A DNA stretch of 64,000 nt. It comes from Liriodendron chinense (taxonomy: Eukaryota; Streptophyta; Magnoliopsida; Magnoliales; Magnoliaceae). This document shows positions 23,009-34,347 of the stretch, piece by piece. The stretch is from assembly GCA_003013855.2 (NCBI GenBank), contig PVNU02000868.1, positions 434,001-498,000 of the forward strand, in the 5' to 3' direction. The notes under the pieces are model-generated. The model was not told where the DNA came from. It worked only from the letters and a program-made list of their open reading frames with translations, and did no database searches. A program made the translations under genes and the position numbers. Position 1 is the stretch's first letter, and every line of letters begins with the position of its first letter.

Positions 23009-23015
23009 CTCCCCT

Positions 23016-26000
23016 TCAAATAAAAAACGGTTTCATTCCGAGTATCGATCTTAGCCGTCTAAATGCATCTGTTGGGAGTGCCTTGGTGAAAATATCCTCT
23101 ACCTGTTCAGTGGTGTGACAATATTCCAATTTTATCGCTTTTTGCTTTACTTGATCTCTTAGAAAATGATATCGAGTATCGATGTGCTTGCTCCTTCCAT
23201 GCTGCACCGGATTTTTAGCAAGCTCGATTGCTGACTTGTTATCCACATATATGACTGTTGATTCTTCCTGCGGATGCTTCAGCTCCTTTAACAAGTTCCT
23301 TAACCAAATCGTTTCACAGACAGTGGACGATGCTGCCACATACTCGGCTTCACATGTGGACAGGGCGACCACACTTTGCTTCTTCGAATTCCATGTGAAA
23401 GTAGTCGTTCCGAGATATAATACATAGCCAGTGGTACTCTTTCTTTCATCTCGGTCACCTCCCCAATCGCTATCTGAGTATCCATACAACATTGCTTCAT
23501 CATCGTATGGATAGAAAAGACCGAATTCCATTGTTCCTTTGACGTACATGAGGATTCTTTTTGCGGCTAGCCAGTGTGATTCTTTTGGTGCTTCCATTTA
23601 CCTGCTCAGAAGCCCAATACTATAAACGATATCCGGCCTTGTGATTGTGAGATACCTTAGGCTTCCAATTAGACTCTTAAACAGAGTCGAGTCCACACTT
23701 TTCCTTCTCCGTCCTTTGTCAGTTTTAAGCCCGTTGCTACAGGCGTGTTTATGGCGTTGCAATCAGCCATCTTGAACTTTTCAAGTAATTCCTTGGCATA
23801 CTTTTTCTGAGATATATAGATGCCACCATATTGTTGCTTCACTTCGATGCTCAGAAAGAAGGACATCAGACCTCCATCGGTCATTTCGAATTTATTAAAC
23901 ATGGCCTTCTTGAATTCATAAAACATCGGTTGGTTATTCCTTGTAAAAAGTAATTAAATTATCAACATACAGGCATGCTACGAGCATATTGCCATGAGCA
24001 TTCTTTTTGATGTAGACTGCATGCTCATATGGACATTGGGCGAAGCCGTTCGCTTGAAGATAGTTATCGATGCGTGCATTCTAAGCACGTGGAGCTTGCT
24101 TCAACCCATAGAGGGCTTTCTTTAACCGACACACCTTGTGTTCCTCTCCTTGTATAACAAAGCCTTCAGGCTGGTCAACATAGACTTCTTCTTCCAGAAT
24201 TCCATTCAGGAATGCAGATTTCACATCTAGTTGGTAGATCATCCAACTGTGATGGGTTGCAAGAGAGATAATCATCTTTACAGTATCGAGGCGAGCAACA
24301 AGAGCGAAAACTTCTTCATAGTCCACCCCGTACTTCTGTTTGTAGCCCTTTGCTACGAGCCTTGCCTTGTAGTGATCAATCTCACCATCAGCATTTCGCT
24401 TGATTTTATACACCCATTTAACGCCAATAGTTTTCTGGCCATTAGGAAGCGTAGTCAGCTTCCATGTGTTATTCTTCTCAATGGCTTGGATTTCTTCTTT
24501 CATAGTGATTCTCCAACATTCTTCTTTTATGGCCTCCTGAAACGTCAGGGGCTCATGATCTGCATATAGGCAGAAAAGATTGACTTCTTCAGTTTGCTCA
24601 TAAATGTCGCTTAAGCATCTCATTTTGATAGGTGCCATGGGTGAGGATGAGCTGGCCGAATTTTGACTTGATGGAGTACTTCCAGGAGAGATGGAATGTA
24701 CTCCTGGACTTCTTTGTACTGATGATGCGGCCGAAGAAGGTGTTGCGGTTGTTTGCTCTCGATGGTCATGTCTTTCTTCCTGTTCTTCTGTTTCGACTTG
24801 AATATCTTTGGTTGATTCTTCATTGTTCCATTTCCAAGCTTCTTCTTCACTAAAGACCACATCTTTACTCACCACTACTTTATTAGTTAGTGGATTGTAG
24901 AGCCTTGTAGGCTTTAGATTCTTTACTATAGCCGATGAAGATGCATTTCTCGCCACGATCATCAAGCTTCCTTCTTCTTGCTTCTAGAACTTGAGTGTAG
25001 ACGACACACCCAAAGATCCTTAGGTGCACCACACTAGGTTTGTAGCCACTCCATGCTTCCTATGGTGTCATGTTTCTGACGCTCTTGGTTGGACACCGAT
25101 TGAGCAAGTAGGCAATACATGCAACTGCCTCTGCCCAGAAGCTCTTTGGCAGGCCTTTCTCTTTGAGCATGGTTCTTGTCATGTCGAGGATGGTGCAGGT
25201 TCTTTCGTTCCGCATTGCGATTCTGTTGTGGCGTGTAGGTTGCAGTGTGCTGCTGCTTGATGCCTTGTTCCCTACAATAATCTCGAAATGCATTTGAGGT
25301 GCACTCTCCACCTCTGTCATATCTGAGTAATTTAATTTTGTAACCACTTTCAACTTCAGCACGAGCTTTGAAAATTTTAAAGATAGTGAAAGCGAAATAT
25401 TTTTCTTTGATGCAATATACCCAAAGTTTTCTGCTGAAATCATCAATGAAGGTAATAAATTATTTATTACCTCCAAGAGAGGGTGTTTCAAGTGGTCCGC
25501 AAATATCAGTATGAACCAACTGCAATGGTTCCTTTGCTCTTCTGGACACTCCACTTGGGAAGGAGTTCCTTTGTTGCTTGCCGAGTGTGCACGCCTCACA
25601 CACATGTTCTGGACCTTCAATAGTCGGCAAGCCATGCACCATGCTTGATGAAGACAAGAGTTTAAGGCCGCTGAAATGGAGATGCCCAAAGCGAAGATGC
25701 CATCTCCATGAATCATTCTTCACGAGTCCATAGAGGCACTTATTAGCCTTTGTGTTAATATGGAGTGGAAACATGCGATTCTTCGCCATTTGGACTTGAG
25801 CCACAAGTCTCATGTGAGCATCTCTTATAGAGAGAGAGTAGTTCTCCATGTGTATGACATACCCCTTCTCAAGGAGTTGGCCGATCCTGAGGATGTTATT
25901 TTTCATGTTTGGTGCGTAATACACATTAGAGATGTAATTTGGCTCACCATTCTTCTGATAGATTTTAACTTTTCCTTTACTTATTACTGTTACCTTTAAT

Positions 26001-27104
26001 GGGTCGCCAAAACTCACGTTGCCACGATCTCCTTCTGTGAGTTCTACGAACAGTTCTTTGTTACCACTCATGTGGTTGCTTGCACCAGTATCGAGATACC
26101 ACACATTCGGCTGTTCACATGCCTTTTCTTGTGCGAGGAGGAGTGTGGAGTCTTCTTGTTCATGGTGTGATGCTTCAGCATAGTTGGATCGCTCATCTTG
26201 ATCCACTTTGCTCCAACACTAAGAGGCATAGTGGCCGAATTTCTTGCAATTGTGGCATTGAATGTTCTTTGTGTTTCCACGACCATGCACGAACCAGCCT
26301 TTACCATTTCCTCTTCCACGAAAACTGGTAAACTTTTGTTGATATTGTTGATGGCTTAGATGATATCCACGCCCTCTGCCTCTTGCACGATTGCTGGTGC
26401 CACGACCCTCTCTTTGTGTATGGCCATTCTTTTGTTCATTTAGAGTCAACTTATACTCCAAGGCATGTTCAAGCATTGAACCGGCATTCTTTTGCATTCG
26501 TTGCTCATGCACTTGCAACGATCGATCCCATTAGTTCTTCAATGGACAGTTTTTCCAAGTCCTTTGATTCTTCTATGGCCACAATCACATGCTCAAATTT
26601 GGTTGTGAGGGATCGAAGCACTTTTTCAATCACACATATATCTTCGATTTTTTCACCATTTCTTTTCAAGTTGTTAACAATAACAAGCAACCTTGAAAAA
26701 TAATCAGAAATGGTCTCACCTTCCTTCATGTGTGCAGTCTCGAACTCGGCCCTAAGGGTTTGGAGACGAACCCTCTTTACACGATCAACTCCTTTGAAAA
26801 TGGTGTTAAGAGTCTCCCATGCTTGCTTGCTTGACGTCGCTTCGGCGATCCTTTCAAAGGTGGATTCGTCCAACCCTTGATAGACAAGAAACAGGGCCTT
26901 CTTGTCCTTCTTTCTTTGTTCTTTGAGGTCGGTCCTTTGCTCAGCAGTGTAGGCGGCTTCTTGCTCCACAGTGGGCTCTTCGTATCCGTCGATGACGATC
27001 TCCCATAGGTCTTGTGGCCCGAACAGTGCCTTCATTTGGATACACCAATTTTCATAGTTGTCTTTTGACAACTTAGGAATCTGCTGCTGGATCGCAGAGG
27101 CCAT
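23016..27104 (-). pseudogene. copia gag-pol polyprotein, multiply interrupted
   Basis: On the minus strand the domains run in copia order. Gag starts at 27104 (MASAIQQQIPKLSKDNYENW) with its UBN2-type core to 26505. The CCHC knuckle CHNCKKFGH lies at about 26235-26260 and is cut by a TAG just before its last Cys. Protease (YLDTGASNHM) and the integrase zinc region (WHLRFGH to CEACTLG) lie in 25460-26206. More integrase is in 25060-25716, and RT in 24081-24965 (QLDVKSAFLNG). RNase H is in 23016-23597 (YSDSDWGG, STCEAEYVAAS, DNKSAIELAKNP). RT stops at a TAG after LKQAPRA. The catalytic YVDD reads YVDN at about 23958-23969. Several frameshifts separate the pieces, so it cannot encode a working Pol. 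Confidence 0.93.
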
Positions 27105-27129
27105 TTAACCAAGGTCTCTGATACCAGTT

Positions 27130-27628
27130 TGTTGGCAATATTGGCCTTAGACAGGTTGGCTTTTCTAAGCCTTAAACTTAAAACTCAATGAACACGTGAA
27201 GGAGGAAGTGAGAAAGAGAAAACTTTGTTGCTTTAATGATTTTTTACAAGACTACTATCTTGGTGAGAACAAACCAGATTTTTTTTTTGTTTGCTTACAA
27301 GCTTGCATAAGCTTGCTGACTTGATAAGAAACGGACAGCAAGAGCCTCCAATTTATAGACATTTACAGCAAGATGAAAAGACAAAAATGCCCTTTCAAAA
27401 TACACTACAAGGGTATGTGATTAACTTCTTTTGCAAAAATCAAAATATGCAATTAGTATTTTTCCTTCTCAATGTGTTGGAGAGATGAACTGTTGCCTGG
27501 AAACTCCATCTCCAGCTGCTACTGGAAGCTTCACATTAATTGTTTCTTGGAAGCTCAACCGTCAGGGACTTATGCTAGCAAATGGATGGACCGGATGGAT
27601 GGACCGGATTGGTTTGCAACTTCCAACA
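27130..27628 (-). repeat. 5' LTR of the 22516-27628 copia element
   Basis: It has the same termini as its partner. It carries an extra 12-bp tandem copy of the GGATGGATGGACC word near 27590-27605, and a shorter internal T run. Confidence 0.93.
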
Positions 27629-28106
27629 TTGGGCTGCTTCTAGTAAATGCAACGCTGCAACCTTGGATATTTGGTGAGTTATCCAGCAATTCCCATCTCA
27701 GAAGCTGCAGCCACACTTTTATTTTATTTTATTTTTATTTTTTTTATGGCATCAAAGTATCCATCTGTTGGGCCCTATTGTCGATGGCTTGTGCCTAAAA
27801 GATCATGTTGGTTGGATGATTACAAGTGAACGGTTTGCAGAGGGTCCTTCACAGTTGCCATTCATTGTGCAAAGAATTTTCAATTGGCGACCTAGTCATT
27901 CCAAAATTTGGAATATGGGCAAATGCAGACAATATATAGTGGTATACGTATATGTTCCATCTATGTGGACATAGAGAAACTGATAAAAAAATCTATTTAC
28001 ATATAGATATCTTGTGTTTTGGCTATTTGGTATGTGAAACTGCATTAGTTTGAGCAGGCATTTGATAATCAATGGCTAACAGTCAATTGACCTGTTTGTG
28101 ATATAG
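27629..28106. other. flanking DNA with possible splice-site fragments
   Basis: CTGCTTCTAG followed about 30 bp later by TTTGGTGAGT (27669-27678) looks like a tiny exon between acceptor and donor. A frame near 27873-27930 reads IPKFGIW, faintly like the PKFG-W motif of NOI/RIN4 proteins, but it is interrupted. Neither is strong enough to call a gene. Confidence 0.2.
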
Positions 28107-28307
28107 CTTCTCTTGAAGCTAAGAATGATTAAGATGCTCGAAAAACAGTTGGAGGAGGAAAAGCGTGCTCGATTGGAGGAAGAAAAGCGTGCTCTATTAT
28201 TGCAGGAGGAAAAGCTTGCTCACTTGGTTCGTCAGGATAGGGAAATTCTGGAAAAAGTGCTGAAGCTATATAATCAGACTAAAGGCAGTAGATGTGCCAT
28301 TCTATAA
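28107..28307 (+). CDS. probable terminal exon: coiled-coil segment ending in a CaaX-like box
   Basis: An acceptor-like GTGATATAG ends at 28106, and the frame then runs open for 66 residues to a TAA. The peptide is a highly charged heptad-type coiled coil (KMLEKQLEEEKRARLEEEKR, then EEKLAHLVRQDREILEKVLK). It ends KGSRCAIL. A C-terminal Cys-aliphatic-aliphatic-Leu is the form recognised by protein geranylgeranyltransferase I, so the product could be lipid-anchored to membranes. I do not recognise the family. No upstream exons can be assigned with confidence, and the copia insertion at 22516-27628 would lie inside the same transcription unit. The exon may be a remnant. Confidence 0.4.
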   Translation, partial: LLLKLRMIKMLEKQLEEEKRARLEEEKRALLLQEEKLAHLVRQDREILEKVLKLYNQTKGSRCAIL

Positions 28308-28379
28308 TGTTATGTTTGTTCGTGCTGGTCATGACGTTACCACTTTTAAAAATTACTAGATGCTTTGCAGTGTAATAGT

Positions 28380-28402
28380 TTTTTTTTTTTTTTTTTTTTT
28401 AA
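28380..28402. repeat. poly-T tract
   Basis: About 23 T shortly downstream of the exon stop at 28305. Confidence 0.85.
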
Positions 28403-28444
28403 TATAGGTCGTATGCAACTCGGTCATATATAATACATTCTATT

Positions 28445-29160
28445 CAGTAAATATCTGAGTCAATGTTACATTTACACTACTTCACAGTTGTGCCTTGCAG
28501 TGTCACCTGTGGTGCCCATATATGACGCAGGGAGGACATGGTAGGTCGATCACCGTCTCCCTAATCAATTGTTTCTCGAATCCACGAGAAAAAATAAAAG
28601 GATAAAAAGAGAAAATTAATTTCTAATAATAGTTTTTGATAGATTGAATGAATAGAAATAGAATTACAGGAAACTAAACCCTAGGTAAAGTACCAGACTC
28701 CAACTCAAACTCAAACTCTCATAAAATAAATAGTAATTACTATTTATAGAAGTTGTTTAATCCTTCTAGAACTCTGGTTTTCTGTCAAAAATAGAAAGTT
28801 ATCAAACGGGCCTATGTTGTTCTACTCCAAAGTTATGATCGGATTAAAACTTACTATAAATAGTAAAACTAAACATAAACTAGCCTAATAATCGTTGATA
28901 CGGTCGAATCTCGCGATTCGGGCGTGAGCAACCCGGCGTAGCCAGGTTGGGTGGCTGAAGTAGCTCGAGCAACCCAAAATGATGGATCCCGACTGTTTGT
29001 TGGGTGGCAGTAAAATATCTGAGTCAATATTACATTTACACTACAGTTGTGCAGTATAGCCTGCATGTGGTGCCCATATGTTTGGATCCGCATTTCTGTT
29101 ATATGCATGGAGTTCAAACTTGCAACATGCACAATGGATCCCGACTGTTTGTTGGGTGGG
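28445..29160. repeat. tandem duplication, first copy interrupted by a dispersed repeat
   Basis: A unit of about 150 bp starts CAGTAAATATCTGAGTCAAT and ends GACTGTTTGTTGGGTGG. It occurs at 28445-29007 and 29008-29160. The first copy is longer because a dispersed element (28522-28979) sits inside it. Confidence 0.8.
28522..28979. repeat. dispersed repeat, copy 1
   Basis: It begins near GACGCAGGGAGGACATGG, includes CGTCTCCCTAATC and a long AT-rich middle, and ends AGCAACCCAAAAT. A second copy is at 36796-37360. There is no coding content and no clear TIR. It may be a SINE, a solo LTR or another non-autonomous element. Confidence 0.65.
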
Positions 29161-29504
29161 TTCCATACAGATTGAAGAATCTCACCCATCGATTGATTGG
29201 TTACTTGAAAATAGATGGTAAAAAGAAGTATTGCCATCAAGAGTTTTTGCAATAAGATATGCTCATTGTGATTGGTCTCTACTGGATTCCTCACCCAATG
29301 AACGGTCTGGATTCTGATGGTTATGCCACATGTTTGTGGTTTTAGCCCTTCTTGGTGCACTGAAATTTATGTACAATTTCCCTTCTTTAAATGACGGACG
29401 AGCCAATGAGTTCATTGGTGCACTTGAAATTTATGCATGCAGCGTATACTTGGTTTTCGGTTGGTTGGGTCAGTGATCTAGATCGTTCAGATCGTTCTTC
29501 TGTT
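29161..29504. other. no recognisable gene
   Basis: Short frames only. This DNA is the left flank of the copia insertion at 29510-34342. Confidence 0.5.
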
Positions 29505-29509
29505 GGCTC

Positions 29510-29859
29510 TGTTGGCTTTACAAAGCCTTGGGAGAAATTCTAAAACAAGTAGAAAGAAAAAAAAACAAAGTACTCTATTGCTGAATTTTTGATTGAGTTG
29601 TTCAAATGACTACACATTTCACCTATTTATAGATTCTTAGATAAACATAACTTATGGGCTGTTACAAGACTCTTCATTCTCCTAAAGGTCACTTGTTACA
29701 ATTCTTTCAATGAGACCCTTGAGAATATCAAAGGTTGCTGAAAAACTGCTGGGCCATTGCTTGCTTTAATTTTCTGAAACTAATGGGAAATTGATGATGC
29801 AACTGTTGAGAAACTAAAGGTTTCTGTAATAGTTGCCTTTTGGTTTGCTACTTCCAACA
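29510..29859 (-). repeat. 3' LTR of the 29510-34342 copia element
   Basis: It starts TGTTGGCTTTACAAAGCC and ends TTCCAACA, next to the polypurine tract. TATA-like CTATAAATAGG lies on the minus strand (about 29622-29632). Confidence 0.93.
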
Positions 29860-29866
29860 CTCCCCT

Positions 29867-32800
29867 TTAAACCAAAACTGACTTCATTCCAAGCATGGAC
29901 CTTAGTCGTCTGAATGTATCAGTCGGTAATGCCTTGGTGAATATGTCTGCGACCTGTTCAGTAATGTGACAGTATTCCAATTTTACCACTTGCTGCTTCA
30001 CTTGATCTCTAAGAAAATGGTATCGAGTATCGATGTGCTTGCTCCTTCCATGTTGTATCAGATTTTTAGATTGCTCGATTGCTGACTTGTTATCCACATA
30101 TATGACTGTGGATCCTTTTTGCGGATGCTTTAGTTCCTTTAGCAGATTTCTCAACCAAATCGCTTCACAGACTGTAGATGATGCTGCCACGTACTCTGCT
30201 TCACATGTGGACAAAGCAACCACAATTTGCTTCTTTGAATTCCATGTGAAGGCAGTCATTCCGAGATAGAATACATACCCAGTGGTGCTCTTTCTTTCAT
30301 CTTGGCCACCTCCCCAATCACTATCTGAGTATCCATACAGCATCGCTTCATCATCGTATGGATAGAAAAGACCGAATTCCATTGTTCCTTTGACGTACCT
30401 GAGGATTCTTTTTGCGGCTAGCCAGTGTGATTCTTTTGGCACTTCCATGTACCTTCTTAGAAGCCCAACATTGTAGACGATATCCGGCCTTGTGATTGTG
30501 AGATACCTTAGGCTTCCAATCAGACTCTTGAACAGAGTCCAGTCCACGCTTCTTCCTTCTCCTTCTTTTGTCAGCTTCAGGCCTGTTGCTATAGGTGTGT
30601 TCATGGCATTGCAATTGGTCATCTTGAACTTTTCAAGTAATTCCTTGGCATACTTTTTCTGAGATATATAGATGCCACTATGTTGTTGCTTCACTTCAAT
30701 GCCTAGAAAGAAAGACATCAGACCTCCATCGGTCATCTCGAACTCCTTAAACATGGCCTTTTTGAATTCATCAAACATTGGCTGGTTGTTCCCTGTAAAC
30801 AGCAAATCATCAACATACAGGCATGCTATGAGCATATCGCCATGAGTATTTTTCTTGATGTAGACTGCATGCTCATATGGACATTGGGCGAAGCCGTTCT
30901 CTTGAAGATAGTTGTCGATACGTGCATTCCAAGCACGTGGATCTTGCTTCAACCCATAGAGGGCTTTCTTCAGCCGATACACCTTGTGTTCCTCCCCTTG
31001 CATAACAAACCCTTCAGGTTGGTCAACATAGACCTCTTCTTCCAGAATTCCATTCAGGAATGCATATTTCACATCAAGTTGGTAGATCATCCAACTGTGA
31101 TGTCCTGCAAGGGAGATAATCATCCTCACAATGTCAAGGCGAGCAATAGGAGCGAAGACTTCTTCATAGTCTATCCCATACTTCTGTTTGTATCCTTTTG
31201 CTACGAGCCTTGCCTTGTAGCGATCGATCTCACCATCAGCATTTCGCTTGATCTTATACACCCATTTGACGCCGATAGCTTTCTGGCCATTAGGAAGCAT
31301 AGTCAGCTCCCATGTATCATTCTTTTCAATGGAATGAATTTCTTCTTTCATAGCTATTCTCCAACATTCTTCTTTTATGGCCTCCTGGAATGTCAGAGGC
31401 TCATGATCTGCATACAAGCAGAAAAGATTAACTTCTTCAGTTTGCTCATAGATGTCGCTTAAGCTTCTCATTTTGATGGGTGCCATGGGTGAGGACGAGC
31501 TGGTCGAATTTTGATTTGATGGAGTACTTTCAGGGCTTCTGTGAACTGATGATGCGGCCGAAGAAGGTGTTGTGGGCGTTTGCTATTGACGGTCATGCCT
31601 TTCTTCTTGTTCTTCTGTTTGGACTTGAATATCTTTGGTCGATTCTTTATCGTTCCATTTCCAAGCTTCTTCCTCACTGAAGACCACATCTCTATTCACC
31701 ACTACTTTATTGGTTAGTGGATTGTAGAGCTTGTAGGCTTTAGATTCTTCACTATAGCCGATGAAGATGCACTTCTCACCACAATCATCAAGCTTCCTTC
31801 TTCTTGCTTCTGGAACTTGAGCGTAGGCGACACACCCAAAGATCCTTAGGTGCACCACACTTGGTTTGTAGCCACTCCATGCCTCCTGTGGTGTCATGTT
31901 TCTGACGCTCTTGGTTGGATATCGATTGAGCAAGTAAGTAGTACACGCAACTGCCTCTGCCCAGAAGTTCTTTGGCAAGCCTTTCTCTTTTAGCATCGTT
32001 CTTGTCATGTCGAGGATGGTGCGGTTCTTTCGTTCCGCAATGCCATTTTGCTGTGGCGTGTAGGCTACAGTGTGTTGCTGCTTGATGCCTTGTTCCCTGC
32101 AATAATCTCGAAATACATTTGAGGTGTACTCTCCACCTCTGTCAGTTCTGAGTACTTTAATTTTGTGACCACTTTCAACTTCAACACGAGCTTTGAAAAT
32201 TTTAAAAATAGAGAAAGTGGACGATTTTTCTTTTATGCAATACACCCAAAGTCTTCTGCTGAAGTCATCAATGAAGGTAATAAAATATTTATTACCTCCA
32301 AGAGAGGGTGTTTGATCAAGTGGTCCACAAATATCAGTATGAACCAATTGAAGTGGTTCCTTTGCTCTTCTGGACACTCCACTTGGAAAGGAATTCCTTT
32401 GTTGCTTGCCGAGTGTGCATGCCTCACACACATGTTCTGGAGCTTCAATAGCGGGCAAGCCCTGTACCATGCTTGATGAAGACAATAGCTTTAAGCCGCT
32501 AAAATGGAGATGCCCAGAGCGAAGATACCATCTCCATGAATCATTTTTCACGGTTCCATAGAGACAATTCTCGATTTTTGTGTTGATTTGGAGTGGAAAC
32601 ATGTGATTCTTCGCCATTTGGACTTGAGCCACAAGTCTCCCGTGTGCATCTCTTATAGAGAGAGAATAGTTTTCCATGTGTATGACATACCCCTTCTCAA
32701 GGAGTTGGCCGATACTGAGGATATTATTTGTCATGTTTGGTACATAATACACATTGGAGATAAAATTTGGCACACCATTCTTCTGATAGATTTTAACTTT

Positions 32801-33936
32801 TCCGTTACCTTTCACGGGAACTTTTGATGAGTCTCCTAGACTCATGTTGCCACGAGCATCTTCTGTCAGTTCTACGAACAGCTCTTTCTTTCCACACATG
32901 TGGTTACTCGCACCAGAGTCGAGATACTATACGTCATGTTGATCACATGTGTCTTCTTGTGCAAGAAGAAGTATGGAGTCTTCCTTTTCATGATTTGATG
33001 CTTCTACATAATTAGAATACTCATCTTGATCTACTGGTTTGCTCCAGCAGTCTGAAGCATAATGGCCGAACTTGTTGCAGTTGTAACATTGAATATTTTT
33101 TGTATTTCCACGACCACGCATGGATCGGCCTCTACCATTTCCTCTTCCACGGAAATTAGTAAACTTCTGTTGATTTTGTTAATGGCTTGGATGATATCCA
33201 CGCCCTCTGCCTCTTGCACGATTGCTAGTGCCACGGCCCCCTCTTTGTGTATGGCCATTCTTTTGTTCATTTAGAGTCAACTTGGACTCCAAGACATGTT
33301 CAAGCATTGGTCCAACATTTTTTTGCATTCATTGCTCATGCACTTGCAACGATCCCATCAGTTCTTCAATGGACAGTTTTTCCAAGTCCTTTGATTCTTC
33401 TATGGCCACAACCACATGCTCAAATTTGGGTGTAAGAGATCGCAGTATTTTTTCAACCACCCTTACATCCTCAATCTTTTCGCCATTTCTTTTCAAGTTG
33501 TTAACAATGACAACAACTTTGAAAAATAATCTGAAATGGACTCACCTTCCTTCATGTGAGAGGTCTCGAACTCGGCCCTAAAGGTTTGGAAATGAACCTT
33601 CTTCACACGATCAACTCCTTTAAATATGGTGCTAAGAATCTCCCATGCTTGCTTGCATGTCGTCGCTTCAGCGATCCGTTCAAAGGTGGACTCATCCAAC
33701 CCTTGATAGACAAGAAACAAAGCTTTCTTGTCCTTCTTTCTTTGATCTTTGATGACCGCCCTTTGATCAGCAGTGTAGATGGCTTTTTGCTCCATAGTGG
33801 GTTCTACATACCCATCGGTAACGATCTCCCATAGATCTTGTGACTCGAACAGTGCTTTCATCTGGATGCACCAATTCTCATAATTATCTTTTGACAACCT
33901 CGGAATTTGTGGCTGAATAGTGGTGGCCATCTTCAC
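29867..33936 (-). pseudogene. copia gag-pol polyprotein with few lesions
   Basis: Gag begins near 33930-33936 (ATTIQPQIPRLSKDNYENW) and runs to 33493, where a frameshift interrupts it. From the CCHC knuckle (CYNCNKFGHYASDC, about 33040-33085) to the end of RNase H, one frame carries the remaining domains. They are protease (YLDSGASNHM), integrase (DDFSRRLWVY, LRTDRGGEY, PQQNGIAERKNR), RT (QLDVKYAFLNG, catalytic CLYVDDLL) and RNase H. That frame is broken by only two stops, at 32927-32929 (a Trp codon in the protease start) and 31583-31585. The first His of the integrase HHCC region is Tyr (WYLRSGH). RT and RNase H form a 539-residue open frame. Coding DNA is closely similar to the element at 22516-27628, but the LTRs are not. 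Confidence 0.94.
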
Positions 33937-33982
33937 TAGACTATGGAATTGGCACCTAAGACCAGTGGCTCTGATACCACTT

Positions 33983-34342
33983 TGTTGGCTTTATAAAGCC
34001 TTGGGAGGAATTCTAAAACAAGTAGGAAGAAAAAAAAAAACAAAGTACTCTATTGCTCTATTGCTGAATTTTTGATTGAGTTGTTCAAATGACTACACAT
34101 TTCACCTATTTATAGATTCTTAGATAGACATAACTTATGTGCTGTTACAAGACTCTTCATTCTCCTAAAGGTCACGTCTTACAATTCTTTCAATGATACC
34201 CTTGAGAATATCAAAGGTTGCTGAAAAACTCCTGGGCCATTGCTTGCTGTAATTTTCTGAAACTGATGGGAAATTGATGATGCAACTGTTGAGAAACCAA
34301 AGGTTTCTGTAACAGCTGCCTTTTCGTTTGCTACTTCCAAGA
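33983..34342 (-). repeat. 5' LTR of the 29510-34342 copia element
   Basis: It has the same start as its partner, with an extra CTATTGCTC word and a mutated outer terminus (CAAGA). Confidence 0.92.
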
Positions 34343-34347
34343 GGCTC

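Larger units (their letters stand above)
22516..27628 (-). mobile_element. near-complete Ty1/copia element with perfect 5-bp TSD
   Basis: Two LTRs (22516-23008 and 27130-27628) enclose a minus-strand gag-pol region. TTGGG flanks both sides (22511-22515 and 27629-27633). The primer-binding site complementary to initiator tRNA-Met (TGGTATCAGAG on the minus strand) lies at 27113-27126, and the polypurine tract is next to 23009. By eye the LTRs differ by roughly ten substitutions plus indels, including a 12-bp duplication in the 27130 copy. That suggests a comparatively recent insertion. The coding frame is broken, so it is not autonomous. Confidence 0.95.
29510..34342 (-). mobile_element. near-complete Ty1/copia element with perfect 5-bp TSD
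   Basis: LTRs at 29510-29859 and 33983-34342 enclose a minus-strand gag-pol. GGCTC flanks both sides (29505-29509 and 34343-34347). The primer-binding site for initiator tRNA-Met is at 33967-33979. The outer end of the 33983 LTR reads CAAGA instead of CAACA, a point change in the terminal repeat. By eye the LTRs differ at about 16 positions plus a 9-bp insertion, so this insertion seems older than the one at 22516-27628. Confidence 0.95.

Noticed and set aside
27873..27930. NOI/RIN4-like motif (IPKFGIW)
   Set aside because: One short weak match with a stop a few codons later and no supporting exons.
30842..31462. 206-residue plus-strand frame
   Set aside because: Exact antisense of the copia RT region; a shadow of the minus-strand coding sequence.
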